Positions 22,346-31,154 of a stretch of DNA of 37,909 nt are shown here, in pieces. This DNA is from a virus. The stretch lies in IMG/VR virus record IMGVR_UViG_3300027770_000012, positions 1 through 37,909 of that record. One strand, 5' to 3'. Every line of letters starts with the position of its first letter. Position 1 is the first letter of the stretch. The position numbers and the translations under genes are program-made. Under the pieces are notes generated by a model. The model was not told the origin of the DNA. It did not search any database and saw only the letters and a list, made by a program, of their open reading frames with translations.

Positions 22346-22413
22346 TTTGCTAAACTCCTATAGAATTGGTCAAGCAATCCTTCTAGCCAAAAGACATCTG
22401 CTGGGTCGATCAT
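22342..22413 (-). CDS. Possible 23-residue mini-gene between exonuclease and next gene
   Basis: An open frame of 23 codons (MIDPADVFWLEGLLDQF...) whose ATG overlaps the exonuclease stop and whose stop overlaps the next ATG (ATGA at both ends). It may be a real micro-protein or simply a coupling device that carries the ribosome and the AGGAG site to the next gene. It has no strong ribosome site of its own. Confidence 0.35.
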   Translation of the reverse strand: MIDPADVFWLEGLLDQFYRSLAK

Positions 22414-23228
22414 AACTTCATCCCAGGAGGCGTGTAACCTTTTACCCAAGCCCATACTTTCTGCATCGCGCAGAATGCAATGCCAGCTTGGTAGAGTTCG
22501 TCTTCGTCCCACACCTTCGTTGTCAGCTTGGTAGCATCATTTGATGCTAGGACCACCGACACGCAGGCGCATTTGGGATTCTCGCTTGCGGCTCGGTATG
22601 CCCAAAGCTGGGCGCAATCCGTATCGTAGAAAGGATCGTACTTAGGATTAACCTTACGATTCTTTAGGTCGATGATAGCGTCACCAATACCGCGTAGCTT
22701 GACGTAGGCATCACACCTGCCCGCATACCCTCCGCCGACAAGACCCTTTTCGCACCAGTAGGTTTTCTCGACATTTTCACTTGCCCATTTTCTAAAGGTT
22801 TCGATGTAAGGTTTAAAGACTTCATCTGTGGAGCAAGCGCGTTCCAGAAGGATGTTTTCCATTTCGGTATGCATCCTCGTGCCGTGTTCCGCTGCCTTGG
22901 TTGTTGACTCCCTTGAGTCCTTGACGATCCTTTTCGCATAAGCTTCGAGCGTTTCATCTGCCTCCTTCGGAAGTGTGAGCGAGGACATAATGGCCTGCTC
23001 TATCTTCCACGCCGTCAATTGCGGCTTATCCATAATGCCAAGCACGCTGGTTACGGATGGGTACAATCCCATCTGGCGCGCATCGGCTACGGTTGTGTTT
23101 CTTTCTTTTCCGTTCTTGCCAATCACAACGTGGGCGGATTCACCCTCGGCTGTGTACCAATGTCCCGCCTGATCCGTTTGGACCAGACGGGAATTAGTAG
23201 GCTCTTTCGCTGTGATTGTAAGAGCCAT
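22410..23228 (-). CDS. PD-(D/E)XK exonuclease (RecB/Cas4-like)
   Basis: A 272-residue nuclease. AAEHGTRMHTEME at 112-124 is the N-terminal helical motif (His120), E160 precedes GGGYAGRCDAYV with D173, AIIDLKNRK at 184-192 holds the D187-x-K189 core, and DCAQLWAYR at 204-212 is the QxxxY motif. This is the classical RecB/Cas4-like exonuclease order, also seen in phage recombination exonucleases. It is placed next to an SSB-like protein and a resolvase-like nuclease, so it probably resects DNA ends for recombination or degrades host DNA. The length is usual. Confidence 0.85.
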   Translation of the reverse strand: MALTITAKEPTNSRLVQTDQAGHWYTAEGESAHVVIGKNGKERNTTVADARQMGLYPSVTSVLGIMDKPQLTAWKIEQAIMSSLTLPKEADETLEAYAKRIVKDSRESTTKAAEHGTRMHTEMENILLERACSTDEVFKPYIETFRKWASENVEKTYWCEKGLVGGGYAGRCDAYVKLRGIGDAIIDLKNRKVNPKYDPFYDTDCAQLWAYRAASENPKCACVSVVLASNDATKLTTKVWDEDELYQAGIAFCAMQKVWAWVKGYTPPGMKL

Positions 23229-23233
23229 ACAAT

Positions 23234-23875
23234 TTAGAATGGCACTTGGTTGCCGTCTGCGTCCAACTCGACCTTAGTGGCCGTGGACTTGCCAGCAGCG
23301 GTAGCAAACTCCTTGGATGCGCGGATCTTCTCCTGCAACCAATCGGGCATATCATTGAACTGACCAGCCTCACCCTGTTCGATCTCGTAATACAACTGAT
23401 CGTTGGTGGTAGTAGCTGGTGCTTTCATGCCCTTGGGTAGTTTGGATGCACCCGCGATGGCGCAATACTGCCGACCCTGTTGGCTGGTCTTGTGGATCAG
23501 CGTCAGCATAGCTGGCTTGCCCAATAGGTTCTTCAAGCTGAATGCCTGGAGTTCCTTGGAGGTGAAGGTTTGACCGCGCCATTGTTCGAGAAGCTTGCGA
23601 AGGCTTGCTTTCTCGCCAAGGCTGCGGGTCTGCTCAATGCTAACGACCATAGGCTTTTGGACTGTGGTGCGTTTGCCATTCTCCTCGACCTCAAACTCAT
23701 CGGTTTGATCGGGCAACTCAAAGGTCAAGCGGACTTTAGGTGTCCACTTCTCTTGGTTGTCCCAATTGGTTTTCTGGTGGCCTAGGTCAACTAGGCTGTA
23801 GAGAACGCCTACAGTAGCTCCCGCTTCTGGTAGTTTGCGTTCTTGTTTTGCTGATTCACTTAATGTTAATGCCAT
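23234..23875 (-). CDS. Single-stranded-DNA-binding-like replication protein
   Basis: 213 residues, beta-rich in the first two thirds (GVLYSLVDLGHQKT; KVRLTFELPD; MVVSIEQTRSLGEKASLRKLLEQWRG; LLGKPAMLTLIHKT), then a disordered linker and an acidic end finishing DADGNQVPF. An OB-like core plus a short acidic tip ending in PF is the pattern of phage SSB-like proteins that recruit partners through the tip. AAAGGAG precedes the ATG. It lies between two nucleases. The family call is from shape and context. Confidence 0.72.
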   Translation of the reverse strand: MALTLSESAKQERKLPEAGATVGVLYSLVDLGHQKTNWDNQEKWTPKVRLTFELPDQTDEFEVEENGKRTTVQKPMVVSIEQTRSLGEKASLRKLLEQWRGQTFTSKELQAFSLKNLLGKPAMLTLIHKTSQQGRQYCAIAGASKLPKGMKAPATTTNDQLYYEIEQGEAGQFNDMPDWLQEKIRASKEFATAAGKSTATKVELDADGNQVPF

Positions 23876-23892
23876 TGTAGTATCTCCTTTAT

Positions 23893-24339
23893 TTATTTGT
23901 TTGGGTTTATTGTTGTTGGGGTAAGGTCTTCAAAAGCTGGTGACTTGACGTAAAAGCCCTGCGCGATGGTTGCGGTCTTCGCATATTCAATAGTGACATT
24001 CGCGGGCGCGATCTGTCGAGCTAATTCGCACACGCTGTCTGCGGTTAAAATAACAAGCCATTCCTTGCGACCATTACGGCGGAAGAACACTGCCGGTATC
24101 TTACCTGCCGGACAATCTTTTTTAGATTGCTCCATCCACTGCTCTGGCTTGAGTGCCTCACAACGCTTGCCTTCGATATGGAAGGGAAAGTTCTCGCAAA
24201 CAACATCTCCGCTACCACCTTCTGGATTGCCAGCGTATTGTTGTGTACGCCTAGCCTTACGCCAGCCTTGTTCGCGCAGATAGTTAGCCAATTCGCGCTC
24301 TCCCGCCGCTCCCTTTGCTCTGCTGTTTATTTTTCCCAT
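23893..24339 (-). CDS. Holliday-junction-resolvase-like PD-(D/E)XK nuclease
   Basis: 148 residues. The N-terminal SRAKGAAGERELANYLREQGW supplies the early Glu (E14); then SGDVVC (D45) and HIEGKRCEAL (E56-x-K58) complete the PD-(D/E)XK core, followed by W68-EQSKKDC and a strand-rich end. The GxxxE...D..ExK spacing and small size match phage Holliday junction resolvases of the Hjc-like type. It would resolve recombination intermediates before packaging. It overlaps the previous gene by 13 bases. Confidence 0.75.
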   Translation of the reverse strand: MGKINSRAKGAAGERELANYLREQGWRKARRTQQYAGNPEGGSGDVVCENFPFHIEGKRCEALKPEQWMEQSKKDCPAGKIPAVFFRRNGRKEWLVILTADSVCELARQIAPANVTIEYAKTATIAQGFYVKSPAFEDLTPTTINPNK

Positions 24340-24563
24340 GTGACGCTCATTGTTAGGTCAGTTGCATCGTCTCCGTCAATCATAAAATGAGCCGGTCCAT
24401 TTTTAACGCATTGTTCCATGAACTCATTCATGGCTTTATTAGAAACAGTAAACGACCTGCTTTTTGACTCCATGCATAAAGAGCCAAAGATAGTTGAGAA
24501 AAATTGCTTTTGGAACTTCCACCCAAGTTCGCTTACTTGTATCGAATCTTGGTTTTTTTCCAT
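24327..24563 (-). CDS. Hypothetical small protein (78 aa)
   Basis: A 78-residue alpha/beta protein (FQKQFFSTIFGSLC; SRSFTVSNKAMNEFMEQCVKNG; DATDLTMSVTW). No family recognised. It is encoded directly before the resolvase-like nuclease and overlaps it. The 54 bases upstream show nothing notable. Confidence 0.62.
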   Translation of the reverse strand: MEKNQDSIQVSELGWKFQKQFFSTIFGSLCMESKSRSFTVSNKAMNEFMEQCVKNGPAHFMIDGDDATDLTMSVTWEK

Positions 24564-24617
24564 TCAGATATGGCTAGGGATTTAGCCAATTCCGGTCAAT
24601 AACAAAATAACCGCTAT

Positions 24618-24797
24618 TTAATTAAGCCAAGTTTTATTAGCGCGACTGATATCATCATTAAATTTTCTTATCATTGCCATCATGCTTAACTTTTGCACTA
24701 TCTTCTTATTTTTCTTAACCCAAGCCACAGCCTCATCAAAGGATTCCGCGTCCTTCAACCCTTCCTCAAACTTAGCCCACGCCTCTTTTTCGTTCAC
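24618..24797 (-). CDS. Small helical protein, GTG start, coupled to nuclease (59 aa)
   Basis: A 59-residue basic helical protein (GTG start, read MNEKEAWAKFEEGLKDAESF...) whose GTG overlaps the nuclease stop (GTGA). Composition is that of a real protein, with amphipathic helices and a C-terminal NKTWLN. The position suggests translation coupled to the upstream PD-(D/E)XK gene. Function unknown. Confidence 0.6.
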   Translation of the reverse strand: MNEKEAWAKFEEGLKDAESFDEAVAWVKKNKKIVQKLSMMAMIRKFNDDISRANKTWLN

Positions 24798-25177
24798 AGA
24801 TTCTTAAATACACGCCATCCCCCGCCTGTCGATGGGCAAAGCTTTGTTGTTACCGACCTGCACTTGGCAATTGGCAATAACCAAAATAAATCATCGTTCA
24901 TGCCCCAACATGCAACGTAATCGACACCACTAATAGCGCGCTTGGGTATATTAAACCCATTACCAGTGCTGGTGGTGAACCGGTACTTGGTGCGTCCAGG
25001 TTCTACAGTCTGCGCCGTCTTAACCTGAATGCGGTAAAACCTTCCATTCTTCTCGGCCACCACATCATACCCAGCAAAATCCTCGTATGGGGTAAGCACA
25101 TTGTACCCGCAACGGAGCAACGCGCCGGTAACGCGGGCTACCCCAACTGCACCTACTTGTCTTGATGTTAATTTCAT
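24794..25177 (-). CDS. PD-(D/E)XK endonuclease (PDDEXK_5-like)
   Basis: 127 residues with the core VARVTGALLRCGYNVLTPYEDFAGYDVVAE then YRIQVKTAQ. D38 and the IQVK motif (Gln51-x-Lys53) match a small family of PD-(D/E)XK nucleases whose catalytic acid is replaced by Gln in QxK variants. It is the first gene of the early minus-strand operon and stands divergent from the plus-strand secreted-protein gene. It might cut host DNA or act in recombination. Likely active, but the Q-x-K variant is less certain than E-x-K. Confidence 0.72.
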   Translation of the reverse strand: MKLTSRQVGAVGVARVTGALLRCGYNVLTPYEDFAGYDVVAEKNGRFYRIQVKTAQTVEPGRTKYRFTTSTGNGFNIPKRAISGVDYVACWGMNDDLFWLLPIAKCRSVTTKLCPSTGGGWRVFKNL

Positions 25178-25179
25178 GC

Positions 25180-25208
25180 TTGACGGCTTTCGGTTTGTGC
25201 TAGATACT
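25180..25208 (+). promoter_or_regulatory. Candidate sigma70-type promoter of the secreted repeat protein
   Basis: TTGACG at 25180-25185, a 17-base spacer and GATACT at 25203-25208 (4 of 6 to TATAAT). The start of transcription would fall at about 25215, right at the ATG (25216), so the mRNA would be leaderless. No Shine-Dalgarno site is present, which fits. Inferred from motifs only. Confidence 0.5.
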
Positions 25209-25215
25209 TTTTACT

Positions 25216-25578
25216 ATGAAAACAACACAAATATTATTAACCATTGTTCTTGCAACCGCAACAGCCAACGCTCAAGAGGCTCTTGATGCCATTGATGCCG
25301 TAACCGGCGGAGTTTATGAAGGTAGCGGTAGCTTTGCTAGGGCTGGCAATGTTGCGGTAGGCTCTGGTGGCGCAATTATTCAAGCCGGAACAACCTTCTT
25401 CACGCCCACAGGCGTTATTCAACAGGCCGGATGCTCTTATCTTACCGCTCATGGCACAACTGTAAGGGCTGGTGATTCGTTCATTTCAAATAAATCAACT
25501 GTTGTTTATGTGGATGGAGTATTTGCCGGAACGCGCCCAGCGGTTGTCGCTGGAGGCACTATTCTAAAGGCTAAATAA
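25216..25578 (+). CDS. Secreted 14-residue-repeat (solenoid) protein
   Basis: A 120-residue protein on the strand opposite to its neighbours. Residues 1-19 are a signal peptide (MKTTQILLTIVLATATANA, cut before Gln20). From 42 to 97 it is four back-to-back 14-residue units: RAGNVAVGSGGAII, QAGTTFFTPTGVIQ, QAGCSYLTAHGTTV and RAGDSFISNKSTVV. Each starts (R/Q)AG, and further degenerate copies flank them. A short regular repeat with alternating small and hydrophobic residues suggests a beta-solenoid. It is exported, probably to the periplasm or surface. It may be a moron expressed by its own promoter, for example altering the cell surface or blocking other phages. Family not recognised. Its stop is immediately followed by the convergent lysozyme stop. 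Confidence 0.78.
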   Translation: MKTTQILLTIVLATATANAQEALDAIDAVTGGVYEGSGSFARAGNVAVGSGGAIIQAGTTFFTPTGVIQQAGCSYLTAHGTTVRAGDSFISNKSTVVYVDGVFAGTRPAVVAGGTILKAK

Positions 25579-26289
25579 TCACCCACTACCAAACAGGGAA
25601 AACCTATTGTTTATCCTGTTCTGTAGACCATTCAGAAATTTCTTTCTGTCTGGATTCTTGCTGGCCATACGCAACTCATCGTTCCATTGAGCCTTGCTTG
25701 CTTCAAACATTAGGCTTTTTGGGTCAACTTGTCTAATGGCATTGAGTGTTTGCGGTCCAATTGCGCCGTCAACCTTTACTGGAACACCAAGATTATTTAA
25801 TGCTTGTTGCATATATTTTGTTGCACCGCCCACGCCTCGATTAAACGCAAGATCCTGCGCGAATGGCCTAACTGCATCTGGAAGCTTTTGCGTGAATGGG
25901 GCTGTGTATTGAACAACGTATTCTGCCGCCGCTTGTTCTCTTTGGTTTGGAGATAGTGATGATATTGCTTTGAATGCATCCGGATGATACTTGTTGTTAA
26001 TTCCAGCTACCTCGTAACTTCCACCCATATCTCCGGATGGCAACTTATATACAGCAAGATTCCCGTTCTTATCGCGCCTGCTTTCAAAATCAACTGTCTT
26101 CATCGCCGCGGAAATAAGCGGATCAAGCTCTGCCTGTGTCAGAGGAATTGATTCAGTCATTTTTTGAAGCACAGGATTCTTTGGCGTTTCAATTTCTTTG
26201 CGAATAGATGCATCCATAATGTCCCTTTCCATTCTCTTTGGAATAAAGTTTGACTGCCGTTCCGCGCCGTACACCTGGAATGATGCCAT
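25579..26289 (-). CDS. Virion-associated muramidase, GH108-like with PG_binding_3 domain
   Basis: 236 residues. The central part (FESRRDKNG, then GDMGGSYEVAGINNKYHP) parallels the E...D.GG.T..GI region of GH108 muramidases. Residues about 155-205 (FNRGVGGATKYMQQALN, VDGAIGPQTLNAI) are a clear PG_binding_3 signature. The first 45 residues have no signal peptide and look like a virion-linking segment. It ends the late operon after the ejection-protein genes, so it may be a particle-borne lysozyme that opens peptidoglycan during DNA entry, or the lysis endolysin, or both. Confidence 0.78.
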   Translation of the reverse strand: MASFQVYGAERQSNFIPKRMERDIMDASIRKEIETPKNPVLQKMTESIPLTQAELDPLISAAMKTVDFESRRDKNGNLAVYKLPSGDMGGSYEVAGINNKYHPDAFKAISSLSPNQREQAAAEYVVQYTAPFTQKLPDAVRPFAQDLAFNRGVGGATKYMQQALNNLGVPVKVDGAIGPQTLNAIRQVDPKSLMFEASKAQWNDELRMASKNPDRKKFLNGLQNRINNRFSLFGSG

Positions 26290-26290
26290 A

Positions 26291-28363
26291 TTACTTACCT
26301 AGCGAATTTTGGATTGCCTGCCTCTTTAGAATTTTAGCCATTGCATCCAAGTCGGGATCATCCTCGTCATTAGCCAATGATTGAAGGCTTGCCGCGGCTG
26401 CCGGAAGCTGGTTGGGCGTGATTTCAGTATTCTTAGCAAGCCAGCGTACATATTTTGGATTCGTAAATAGTTTAGATCCAAGATAGCTCGTTCCAACAAG
26501 TCCAGCCACTCCTCCGGAAACACCAAACTTTCCAACTCCAGCAGATCCAAAGAAAGTAGTCGCAAGCGCAATAGGGGTAAGTCCGGCAGCAGTTCCGGAT
26601 GGATTCGCAAGAACATTGCCACCACTGCGAACAAGAGCTGATGCTCTGGCTATCTTCTCAATATCCCGCCTAAAATCAGAACCATATCTTCCAAAAAGCT
26701 GTTGCTTGGCCGGATTGCTGAGTTTATTGAAGTTAGTAAGAAATGTGCTTGAACTCCAAACATCACCAATCTCATTTTGCTGACCAGGCAAAGCCCTGCC
26801 CATGCGCTCAACAAATGTGCTTGTAACTGCCTTCTGGTCTTCCAGAGGAAGGCTTTTCATCAAGGCCGAAAGCCTTGTTCCTCCAGATTTTGAACCAGAA
26901 AACGCAGCATTGTAAATCAACTCTGGCTCAAGCTTGTTTACAAAGCTTTGGAGTTTATCGGCTCTTTCGTGTAACGCTTTTGAATAATTGCTTGCCCTGC
27001 TAAATAAGTTTAATGCCTCGTCTCCCTGTTCGGCCGCCAATACCTTGATATCATCTGATAGCGCACCATAAAGCAACTTAAATTCACGCCTTGGAACATC
27101 GTTTAGAAGGCTTATTCCGGCCAAGGCGTTTCCTATTTTACTCCTAAGAACCCTAAGTGCCTCAACGCTCAAAGTGCCTGTCTTCTTAATGTCGCTATCA
27201 AAATCAGCCTTAATTTTAGAGAGCATTGGATTTTCCATTCCAGCACTCAGGGCAGGCGCACCTGGTATTGGTTGCATAACCCCCTTCAGTGTTGATTGAA
27301 AATTGTCTACAGAACTTTGAGTGTTTGATGGAAGAAGCGTTTCAAGGTTATTGTAAAGTCTTGATTCAACAACTCGTTTTTGACCGAAAACCTTTGGAAC
27401 TCCTTCTTTAATTCCTGCTCCAGCAACGCTAGGCTCTGTAACCGGAGACAATTCTTCAGTAATTCCCCTCAACTTTTCCTGCAATCCCCTTTGTTGCGCT
27501 GTTCCGAAATCCCTTAAAACACCTCCAGATCCAGGTATTTTAGCCATTCCCGCCTCAAGACCCTTAATCGGAGTAGTTTGTGTTGCTTGTCCGGCGGTAG
27601 GCGTGAGGCCGACATCTTCAAAAGCCCTAATATTGGAAGCAATGTCTTCTGCTTTTGCCCCACCCCTCAAAAGTGATCTTATTCCTCCCTCGCCAAGCGT
27701 TGCTAGGCTTGGAACAGCGACTCCGGCTGCGCCCGCAGCCATTTGACCCACTGGCCCTGCTCCAGCCTGCCTAGCTCCCTCAGATGCAAGCCCGCCACCA
27801 ATTGCTTGAAATGATTGTAATGCTGGCCTTTCAGTAAGAATGTTTCCAACACCCCTTAGAACTGGAGACGATGCTTGTTGCAAAATCCCTCCAGCACCAA
27901 GAGTTGGAAGCATTGATGTGCCTGCCTCAACCGCCGCCTGGGAAAGCTTCTCAGCAGAAGTTACAGGATTTGGTAGCCCTGCTTCATTTTTAAGTTGTTC
28001 AAGAACGTCACCAAGAGCTGGAAGCCTTCCTTGCACCCCAACCATTCCGGCTATCGCATTGTAAATTCTAGGTGCGTAATCGGTAATCGCTCCTGCCGTT
28101 GCTCCGGCCAGTGCGCCAGGAACTGCGCCAACTCCAGCCAATGGTGCGCCCATTGCCGCGCCAGCCAATGCGCCGGTTGTGATGGGGTTGATTGCCGCGC
28201 GAGCGGTAAGCCCAGCCTGCCTTTGTAGGTAATCTCCAGTTGTCTGAGGCTCTACAGCAGTTCTTGTTTGGTTTAGATCAGATACAAATTTATTGATCTG
28301 TTCCGGAGTTGAACTATCCGGAAGGTCAAACTGACCGACTCCAGGTACATCAAGGATTGGCAT
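26291..28363 (-). CDS. Large internal virion/ejection protein (690 aa)
   Basis: 690 residues. The N-terminus MPILDVPGVGQFDLPDSSTP is a short motif found at the start of many podoviral injected proteins. Residues about 55-95 are a Gly/Ala-rich hydrophobic segment (ITTGALAGAAMGAPLAGVGAVPGALAGATAGAI) that could insert into a membrane, with a second such segment near 605-630. The rest is helical. Size, composition and place beside the lysozyme fit an ejection protein that forms part of the DNA channel across the cell envelope. Confidence 0.75.
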   Translation of the reverse strand: MPILDVPGVGQFDLPDSSTPEQINKFVSDLNQTRTAVEPQTTGDYLQRQAGLTARAAINPITTGALAGAAMGAPLAGVGAVPGALAGATAGAITDYAPRIYNAIAGMVGVQGRLPALGDVLEQLKNEAGLPNPVTSAEKLSQAAVEAGTSMLPTLGAGGILQQASSPVLRGVGNILTERPALQSFQAIGGGLASEGARQAGAGPVGQMAAGAAGVAVPSLATLGEGGIRSLLRGGAKAEDIASNIRAFEDVGLTPTAGQATQTTPIKGLEAGMAKIPGSGGVLRDFGTAQQRGLQEKLRGITEELSPVTEPSVAGAGIKEGVPKVFGQKRVVESRLYNNLETLLPSNTQSSVDNFQSTLKGVMQPIPGAPALSAGMENPMLSKIKADFDSDIKKTGTLSVEALRVLRSKIGNALAGISLLNDVPRREFKLLYGALSDDIKVLAAEQGDEALNLFSRASNYSKALHERADKLQSFVNKLEPELIYNAAFSGSKSGGTRLSALMKSLPLEDQKAVTSTFVERMGRALPGQQNEIGDVWSSSTFLTNFNKLSNPAKQQLFGRYGSDFRRDIEKIARASALVRSGGNVLANPSGTAAGLTPIALATTFFGSAGVGKFGVSGGVAGLVGTSYLGSKLFTNPKYVRWLAKNTEITPNQLPAAAASLQSLANDEDDPDLDAMAKILKRQAIQNSLGK

Positions 28364-29328
28364 TATCTTGGAATGACAATGTTGCCGTTTGCGTCAATCG
28401 TTGTTTGAATTACCTGTCTGGATTGAGTGCCAGTAGCACCTGCTCTTCCAGATGCCTTACTACCTGTGCCAAGATTCTCTCGAAGATCATCCGGAAGAAG
28501 CGTATCTGGAATGTCATATCCAGAATCACGAAGAACCTGTAATTTACCAAGATATTCACGCCGTCTTTGCGCTCCGAATGCCATCATTCTATCGGCAAAA
28601 TCATTTGCATTTGGATCTCCGATTTCAGCCATAAATCTTTTTGCTTCGCTATCTGTCACGTTACCACCAGATCTTGCCTTTAATATCTGATTTTGTACTC
28701 CAGAAAAAGCCTGCATCATTTTAGTGTAATCCGGATATCCAGATGTTGACGCAATCACAGGATTTACCCTGCCTCTAATTGGACCATAAAGATCAGTGCT
28801 TGTAATGGATTCATTTGCAAATTTGCCAAGATCAACAAGAGCCTTGTAATCAGTCAACTCGCCAATCTCTTTGATTGGAAGCTTCTTAAAATTATCCTTT
28901 GCGGACTTATACATATCGTCTCTTGCAACAGTAAGGGCTTGAGCCAATCCTTGATTGCCGGATGCCTGCGCCTCTGCAATTCTTTGATTTGCGTAAGCCA
29001 AGCCTTGCGCTGCTGTCTCAAACTTTGTTGCCATCGCTTGGTTAACTCTTTCAGCCGGAGTTACGGATGGTATATTTCCCAATCCAGGCACGTTAACCGC
29101 GCCTCCGTATTCCATCATTCTTTGATTCGCAACAGCCCTTCTTCCTGGGGTTGCGTTTGGATCATTATAAATGGCCTGTTCTTGGTCAATCAAAGATCCG
29201 CGAACATCTGCATCCATGATGTCCTTGTCCGCGGCAAGTTTCTTAACGGAAAGATCGGTAAGCCTCTGGCGCAATTCGCGTTCTTTTTTTGCTTCCGGCC
29301 CTTCAAAATTAAAGCTTAGTCCACCCAT
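28363..29328 (-). CDS. Internal virion protein (321 aa)
   Basis: A 321-residue, mainly helical, Gln/Ala-rich protein (KERELRQRLTDLSVKKLAADK, ATKFETAAQGLAYANQRIAEA, and so on) with a Gly/Ser/Thr-rich tail ending DANGNIVIPR. No enzyme motif. Overlaps the start of the next gene by TAATG. Position between two large helical proteins suggests an internal core or ejection protein. Confidence 0.7.
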   Translation of the reverse strand: MGGLSFNFEGPEAKKERELRQRLTDLSVKKLAADKDIMDADVRGSLIDQEQAIYNDPNATPGRRAVANQRMMEYGGAVNVPGLGNIPSVTPAERVNQAMATKFETAAQGLAYANQRIAEAQASGNQGLAQALTVARDDMYKSAKDNFKKLPIKEIGELTDYKALVDLGKFANESITSTDLYGPIRGRVNPVIASTSGYPDYTKMMQAFSGVQNQILKARSGGNVTDSEAKRFMAEIGDPNANDFADRMMAFGAQRRREYLGKLQVLRDSGYDIPDTLLPDDLRENLGTGSKASGRAGATGTQSRQVIQTTIDANGNIVIPR

Positions 29329-29338
29329 ATATTTACTC

Positions 29339-31153
29339 CTATCTGCTGAATGAGAACGAAGGCATTAGCGAACCAATACCGCCAGCAATCTGCGCAAACT
29401 GTTGCGCTCCGCTTGGCTGGCTGGCAATTGCGCCAACTCGCGCGCTATATGTCCTAGCCCCGTAATCAGATTGTGAGTTATAAAGCTGATTAAACGCATT
29501 CGTAAGTGCAACAGGAATCTCTTGGCTTGTTGTCTGATAGAAGTTAGCAGCCGTTGAAGGCTGTTGGTTAAACCCACCAGGCAATGCTTGATTGGCTTGG
29601 ATGTAGTTCTGGAATGCACCCTGCTGTTGGGCTGTTCTGGCTTGAGAAAGGTTGTAGATAGATGGTCCACCAGCAACAAATCCAGAAGCCGCGCCAAGGC
29701 GGTTTTGAAGCAACGCATCGCGGAATGCTATATCAGACTTCAACGCATCAGATGTGTTTTGTCCAGAAGCAAGGAACTGAGTAGCTGCACCATAGCGTGC
29801 CAGCTTACGCTGTTCGCCAGCAAGACCAGTTGTGACCGCCTCCTCTACCGCAGGAGCAACGCCAAAGATATTGCCTCGCGCTGTCTGTGCTGCCCTAGCA
29901 GCCTGCTGATATTGCCTCTGCTCCTCTGCGCCTAACTGCGAGCCAAGGGCAAGCTGATTGATCGCCTCTTGTTCTAGGTTGCTACGGAGTTGTTCGGCTT
30001 GGGCTGACTTGGTTTCCCCGATAGGAGCAGCAGCCATCTCCCTATATCTCCTACCAAGCTCAAGCGATGTTTCGTAGGAATCTGGATCAATCTGGCGGAG
30101 TTGTTGTGAGGCACGCTCTTCGGGTAGCTGTAAAAATTCTCTAAATGATGTTATGTCCTTTTGCCCAGCCACATCATTTGCTGTGATTGGCTTATAGTTT
30201 TTAATTTGATTATTTGCTTCAGCTATAGCCTCGTTAACTGATTTCAAGTCGGACGTTAAGGTTGAAATTGCTGACTCACTAGATGTCCGCCTTGCGTCTC
30301 CCTGTGGAAGCTGTGATATTAGTTGGTTAGCCTGGTTTATTCTTTCTTGGATTCCAACAATTTGAGCATTCCCACTTTCAGAAATTCTTGCCAACCTTTG
30401 CAGTCTTGCATTGTTTAGATCGTCAATAATTTGCTGATCGGAAACTTGAAAATTTAGTTTGGTTGCGTAATCTGATGCTCCAAAATTTCTGGCAGCAGAA
30501 AGATTTGATAGGGCGGAATAAATTGGTTGCGCGTCAAGTTTGTTGGTTGTCGTATAGCCCTTGATTTGCTCGGAGACAGATGTGTATTTCGCCTCCCTAT
30601 CTGCCGTTTCTTTTTCTATCCTTTGCCTTTCCTTTTCTGAGGCAACATACGCATCATATTTTGCGTTAAGGTCGTCTCCACTTTTTATCGAAGCGTACAA
30701 TGGATAAACTTTTCCGTCATGCCTATGCGAAAACGTCGAAACCCCAGACATGAATTGATTATAATCTGGAACTCTAGGGCTTCCGTCAACTTGCCCAGCA
30801 CCCCTTCCGCCACTAGGAAAAAATGACAACAATCCAGCATCTCCACCAATGCTTGGCTTGTACACATCATAAAAGAATTTTTCTTTTGATAGAATTTCTT
30901 TTTTGGTTGGAGCAGCAGAATTTTTAATTTCGCTGCGTTGTCTTCTTGCAACCTCATTTTGGGCATCGTCTATGTTTGTAAAGGGAAAATTACCAGATTG
31001 ATTGCTGTAGTTTTCTATGTTTATTCTTTTTTGATTTCTGTCGCCTATTGCTGGAGATTGCAAAGTAGAAATTGTCCCATCATCATTAACCTTGTATCTT
31101 ATCGGATAACGATCATCTGGAAGTTCCCCAGGATAAAATCGTGTTACTGCCAT
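29339..31153 (-). CDS. Internal virion protein (604 aa)
   Basis: A 604-residue protein. The first 150 residues contain polar strands (TRFYPGELPDDRYPIRYKVNDDG), residues about 180-420 are long coiled coils, and the rest is Gln/Ala-rich helices (GSQLGAEEQRQYQQAARAAQ). This is typical of podoviral internal/ejection proteins. No catalytic motif is seen. Separated from the neighbouring genes by only 1 and 10 bases. Confidence 0.72.
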   Translation of the reverse strand: MAVTRFYPGELPDDRYPIRYKVNDDGTISTLQSPAIGDRNQKRINIENYSNQSGNFPFTNIDDAQNEVARRQRSEIKNSAAPTKKEILSKEKFFYDVYKPSIGGDAGLLSFFPSGGRGAGQVDGSPRVPDYNQFMSGVSTFSHRHDGKVYPLYASIKSGDDLNAKYDAYVASEKERQRIEKETADREAKYTSVSEQIKGYTTTNKLDAQPIYSALSNLSAARNFGASDYATKLNFQVSDQQIIDDLNNARLQRLARISESGNAQIVGIQERINQANQLISQLPQGDARRTSSESAISTLTSDLKSVNEAIAEANNQIKNYKPITANDVAGQKDITSFREFLQLPEERASQQLRQIDPDSYETSLELGRRYREMAAAPIGETKSAQAEQLRSNLEQEAINQLALGSQLGAEEQRQYQQAARAAQTARGNIFGVAPAVEEAVTTGLAGEQRKLARYGAATQFLASGQNTSDALKSDIAFRDALLQNRLGAASGFVAGGPSIYNLSQARTAQQQGAFQNYIQANQALPGGFNQQPSTAANFYQTTSQEIPVALTNAFNQLYNSQSDYGARTYSARVGAIASQPSGAQQFAQIAGGIGSLMPSFSFSR

Positions 31154-31154
31154 A

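Noticed and set aside
25592-25620. Hairpin AACAGG/CCTGTT as a terminator between the convergent secreted-protein and lysozyme genes
   Set aside because: It lies inside the lysozyme coding end and has no U-tract on either side, so it is not a convincing intrinsic terminator.
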